Assembly (NCBI RefSeq): GCF_965363235.1
Contig: NC_134843.1
Span: 87,763,795-87,827,794 of the forward strand
From: Mytilus galloprovincialis
Taxonomy: Eukaryota; Mollusca; Bivalvia; Mytilida; Mytilidae
Direction: 5' to 3'
DNA: 64,000 nt
The notes under the pieces were generated by a model that ran no database searches, had not been told where the DNA came from, and saw only the letters and a program-made list of their open reading frames with translations. Each line of letters starts with the position of its first letter. Within the stretch, counting starts at the first letter, position 1. This document shows, one piece after another, positions 59,590-64,000 of this stretch. The translations under genes and the position numbers were made by a program.

Positions 59590-62500
59590 ATGGCGACGAA
59601 AGGAAAGGAGAAATTTGAACTTGTAGTGGCACTGGATATAGGTACTACATACTCCGGCTATGCATATTCAACAGTTGAAGATTTCAAAACAAATCCACTG
59701 AATATTACGTACATACAATCCTGGAATGCTGGAAGGAAAAGAATGGTGTCACACAAAACTCCAACGTGTCTTATGCTGAATAAAAATGAAAAACTTGTTG
59801 CCTTTGGATACGAAGCCGAGGCTGCCTACGCCAAACTTATTGCGGATGAAGGTCACAAGAATTCGTATTACTTCCATCGTTTCAAGATGAAACTCTGCAA
59901 GAGAGAGGTACATATAAATTTAGTATTGCATCTTCATCTACCTTAAAATGACCGCCTTCAACTTACTGAAAATTATGTCACAATTAAAAGTAAATAACGG
60001 AAAATGAAAATTACAAATGTACAATAATTTAATGTGAAGGAATAAAATTTGGGACTCCTTTTTTTTTTAACTTAATTTGCATGTTGCTTATTTCGTTCGG
60101 TACAGTAGTTGGTTCTACAATCCATGTAAAAATGGTCATTTCTGGATTAAAAGAAAAATGACCAAACCATGTCAGCTGTCCTTTTTTACAATGTCTTTAT
60201 TCCGATAACCTTTGTAAATATAATGGTAAACAGAAAACAATAGTAACGAAGTCACCGTATGTCACAGCAAGGGTGAAACAGGTTGTTTTAATAGAAATGT
60301 TTAAACATGTGCTGGGTTTTCTTTAAAATAAAATATTGATAGCAAAGAAATGATTTAACGCAATAATGTTCCCTTTTTACATTTGAGTAGAATTGCTTGC
60401 TTTCATGTATAACACGTGTTATTTAAGAGGTGCGATGATTCAGATTGATGATTTTGTGACAGTGCAAAAAGCAGCTTCGTTTATTATTTTGGACTTTAAT
60501 TTAAAATTCTCAATTTTGATATTTAAGACTTTAATTCTCTGTGTTTTATAATTCATTTTATTTTATAATTTCGTTTCTATTTACATTTCATATCCAGGAC
60601 TTAAAATCAACATGCTTTGATATGCAATTTAATTCTAAGTTTGGACATTGAGTGACATGTTTCAATCTGTTAGCTAATTAGTGACATTTTACCTTATTCA
60701 TAATGTATGTTCTTAATTGTCTTAATCAGATAATCATTTAATATTTATTCTTCAAGTTCTAAAAATAGTTTAATCTTTGTCAGTGAACAATATTACTCAA
60801 ATTAATTGTTATTTGTTATGTCTATACTTGTCATTTCAATTGTGTATGAATACTTGTTTATAATTTTTATAAGCAAGATTCGGACTCAGGACTTTACACT
60901 GAAAACAGTCCATCTGTAATAAAAGTATTCGTATTTCATGCTGAATTATTGGTTTATTCATCGCTAGTTCCAGAGTCTCAGAAGTTAGTTTTCACCAGAG
61001 TTTCAGTCTCAGAGTTCTCATTGCTATTCACAGCAATCGTTCGTTGTGTGATCAGGTGCATCACACAGTTTCAGTAACAAGAGGCCATTCAGTCAGGCTC
61101 TTGTTACACACCCGACAAGTCACCCTCGTTTCCCCGGTGACAATTTTATGTTGATCTTTAGTACTGTTGTGGTATATTTACTCGAGGCATACTGCTAGAG
61201 ACACATGAATCTTGTACTTTTTCATTTTCAGCTTCTTCAGTATTTTGTTTGTACAAAATACCATCAATATACAGAAATAAGATCTGCCCAAATATAATCT
61301 GTGTCTGTCATTTCGGGTCTATATTTGCAGTTTAATAATACTTATACATATACATTATTATTTATGATTTATATTTCATAATATTTAAATATTGCGCAAC
61401 ATCTATTATGAATGAATTGATACTATGTCGTTAAATGTCGACAGTCTGATAAATAAAAGATATTTTAATCCCTAATCCCCGCTTTCGGAATTCATTTTGT
61501 TGTTGGTTACACTATATTTTGATTAATTCAATTCCGCGTAACAATTGGACTTTAAAATTGTATTTTATATATATATATGTTCCAGACCATATGAGTATTT
61601 GGACCGTACGCGTATGGTCCGGACCGTATACATATACTCGTACGGTCCGACCATACGCGTACGGTCGGACCGTATAAGTATACGCGTATGATCCAGTACG
61701 AGCTAGCCATACATGTCATCATTTGGGTTAAATTTAAACAAACATTTATATAACAATTTTTTTTTTTTTAGTTTTACAAATTGTTATTATTATATTACAA
61801 TTAGATGAATTAAATGAACAAACGAACAATTGAAATTATATATAATTAATTTAAAGACAAGACAAGACAAGACAAAATCTTTATTTAGTCTCACCACTTT
61901 TTACATATAAAATATATAGCATAAACACAAGTGAACAAGAGCTACTCTATAAAGATTTATGAGAGACTATAAAACACATTTTTTTTCTTTAAATATATAA
62001 AAGTTTAAAAATAAATTTCCCCTTTATCAAAATTCATTGCAGATTTTGCATATATTGGCAGCATAAAATACAATATTTACATTGTAAAAAGCAATTTCAA
62101 TTTTCATTATCTGACATGTGTAGTAAAAAATCTCATCAACAATACTAGCATGATTAAAAATAACATTACGAATATCTGAATATACAGGACAGTTAAACAA
62201 AACATGTTTTTCATATTCAACGTCATCAGTACAGTTAAAACATACTCTATTTTCAATTTCAATATTTTCATAACGACCAGTTTCAACTCTAATGGGTGCT
62301 ACGCCACATCTAAATTTTGCTAACGCGCTCTCGTATATACCTGGTACATTTTTAAAATGTCAAATAGTTTTGTGCATCATATACACGTCTGAACATTGTA
62401 TTTGTACGTAATCTATTTTTATCATTCGACATATATAATTTTGTCAAACCATTCTTCCTTAAATTTTCCGAAATATACTTTTTCGATATTCTTAATTAAA

Positions 62501-63770
62501 TCTGTGTTTGAAATAGCACCATTATACAAATATTCCATATCAAGTTCTTGAAACTTTTTGTACTCCTAAATGCCATTATTTACTCTTTTACATTATCGCG
62601 GCATGTGTTACCTATATATCTATTATTATTCCCCCTTTTTAGCAAAAAACTAAATAGGTTGACAAACCGTTCGTCCGTCAACTTTTTTCTGTAATGCTTC
62701 ATGTATTGGTTTGATTTTTGAAGATAATCATGTCATAAAGAGAGACAGATCAAGTATGATTTTCGTTCCGATTTGGGCAATTTGTGTTGAAGTTGTGGCC
62801 CTAGGAAAACAAAAACTGCTTGAAATCTCAGTTTTACGCGCTATTTTCTTTAAACATTTATCTATTGGTAGTAAATCTAGTTTATAATCAAATATGTAAC
62901 CCTGTACAATAATGAAATAGTTCTTACACTAATAACTTGAATATTTGCACTTTGTATATTTTAGGCTATAACTAAGAATATGTCAATGAAAGATGTAACA
63001 GGAAAGGCTGCCAGAGCATTGGATGTGTTTTCTTTGTCAATCCGGGCACTAATTGATCACTTTCTAAAACAAGTGGATGTACCTCTGTCCAAAATACGCT
63101 GGGTTTTAACTGTCCCTGCAAGCTGGTCAGACATAGCTAAACAGTTCATGGCGGGAAGCGCAATGATGGTATGTTTTACAATCTGATTGGACAGAAGACA
63201 GTATCTAAATCAGCTTGCTAAGTTTAAGCGTTTCTCGCATTATCAAATCCTACATTCACATGTGACAAACTTATAGACTAGATTTAGTGTTGGTTATGGT
63301 TATCATAGTGGTGTGATATAAGTATGAACAAGCACGTATTTTTGATGCTGTTTTCTGTAGAAGATATGTATAAGGTTATGTAAAACAGATCACGACGAAG
63401 AAGTAATATGATGGTTTCAATTAAAGAAAGAAAAAAATTGTAATTGTCAAGCTACGGCCCTTAAGATAGGTCGTGCAATATCACCAAAAAAACCTTCTAC
63501 CATTTAGGATCATTTAGGGTATTATTCAACAGTTACATTTTCAAAGTAATTTTTTTAATTTGTATAATACATCGAACATATCATTGTTAAACACTATCCA
63601 AACTTGCTCATTTCAGGCAGGAATTCCAGAGGAACAACTAATCATAGCGTTAGAATCAGAGGCTGCAGCCATATATTGTGAAAATCTGAATTCAGAAAAA
63701 CGTAAAGGATCAGATCATAGATATTCTATTGAAAACGACGGAAGTAAATTTATGATGGTGGACATTGGTG
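59590..63770 (+). CDS. HSPA12-like HSP70-family protein, 3' part beyond window
   Basis: Coding exons inferred: 59590-59907, 62965-63168, 63617-63770, phases 0, 0, 1; the last exon(s) lie past the right edge, so 225 residues plus one base are visible. Exon 3 has exactly the same length (154 bp) and phase as in the 48.0 kb gene. Motifs: phosphate-1 ALDIGTTYSGYAYS (about 15-28), the QSWNAG..KTPTCLML block, VPASWSDIAKQF, ESEAAAIYC, and the beginning of phosphate-2 (MMVDIGG). The ATG lies three bases after a 'cattttag' acceptor, again implying a noncoding first exon. It keeps TTYSGYA, closer to the HSP70 consensus than the TMYSGYA of its neighbour. Intron 1 is about 3 kb and carries a LINE tail and a palindrome cluster. 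No disabling change seen in the visible part. Confidence 0.9.
59950..61560 (+). other. Intron 1 of the last HSPA12-like gene, first half
   Basis: AT-rich; a more GC-rich block at about 60960-61150 ('gaggccattcagtcaggctc', 'cacccgacaagtcaccctcg') may be an old repeat but has no match elsewhere in the window. Confidence 0.4.
61575..61700. repeat. Cluster of CGTACG-rich palindromes
   Basis: Overlapping short palindromes of the type 'ggaccgtacgcgtatggtcc' and 'cgtacggtccgaccatacgcg', alternating in orientation over about 120 bp, so many nested hairpins are possible. Strongly different in composition from the surrounding AT-rich intron. Confidence 0.85.
61852..62585 (-). mobile_element. 5'-truncated LINE, 3' end with ORF2 C-terminus
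   Basis: On the minus strand the LINE ends with a (GTCTT)n tail (61856-61878 on the plus strand as GACAA repeats). About 110 codons ending near 62037 read KFRCGVAPIRVETGRYE, then CFNC..D.EYEKHVLFNCPVYSDIR, a C-C-H-C motif typical of the end of non-LTR ORF2 proteins, and finally ICKICNEF-stop. Further upstream (62340-62585) related coding sequence is frame-shifted. No reverse transcriptase domain remains. Clade not assigned (Jockey/L2-like guess). Confidence 0.8.
62590..62960 (+). other. Intron 1, last part
   Basis: No repeat or gene recognised between the LINE tail and the exon 2 acceptor 'atattttag'. Confidence 0.5.
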
Positions 63771-64000
63771 GTAAATACATATACATAAGACATATGAAAT
63801 GATGTAGTTTTGTTTATTCATCACAAATACAATTTACAATGGTGTAATTGCAATTGAGACCAACATAGTTTAATTCAGTAACATTTTAGCAACTTCAAAA
63901 ATGTGTGACCTTCTTGTCATATGTGTAAACCTGTATTCAAAGACCATCTGTTTTAAGAGACCACTTTTACCTACTCTCTTAAGTGGTCTCTTAATAAATG

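Overview
The window reads as nuclear DNA of a bivalve mollusc, most likely a mussel (Mytilus-like). The reasons are: long AT-rich introns and intergenic DNA; many short dispersed repeats of kinds I recall from mussel genomes; Penelope-type reverse transcriptases; and a tandem cluster of HSPA12-type HSP70 genes, a family known to be strongly expanded in bivalves. Species assignment is inference. No rRNA, tRNA, CRISPR or bacterial feature was seen.

Layout. 1-4.5 kb: no gene recognised; dispersed repeats. 4.5-11.65 kb: a six-exon plus-strand gene (319 residues, one membrane segment then a charged helical tail) whose exon coordinates and intron phases I worked out by hand. Its second coding intron holds a Penelope-like element with an open reverse transcriptase frame, and its fourth holds a 1.7 kb, 22-bp minisatellite. 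11.65-25.4 kb: repeat-rich DNA with two decayed minus-strand reverse-transcriptase relics, a duplicated 430-bp unit carrying a different insertion in each copy, and a 2.25 kb inverted-repeat element ending in an array of short palindromes. 25.4-31.8 kb: a six-exon gene for a 1155-residue protein with a long charged N-terminal part and a C-terminal region resembling a ubiquitin/SUMO-specific cysteine peptidase. 32-38 kb: no gene recognised.

38-64 kb: HSPA12-like locus. A full gene (48.0-52.1 kb, 4 coding exons, 578 residues) is preceded by a diverged partial duplicate holding only the upstream region, a damaged exon 1 and part of intron 1 (37.75-41.9 kb). A second gene (59.6 kb onward) runs off the right edge after three coding exons. 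A lone gag region of a BEL/Pao LTR retrotransposon fossil sits in the upstream part of the partial duplicate. The first intron of the last gene holds a 5'-truncated LINE tail and a cluster of CGTACG-rich palindromes.

The genes do not form a pathway. The two HSPA12-like genes share exon lengths and intron phases and so derive from one ancestor. The main unrecognised items are the membrane/coiled-coil protein and the large peptidase-like protein.
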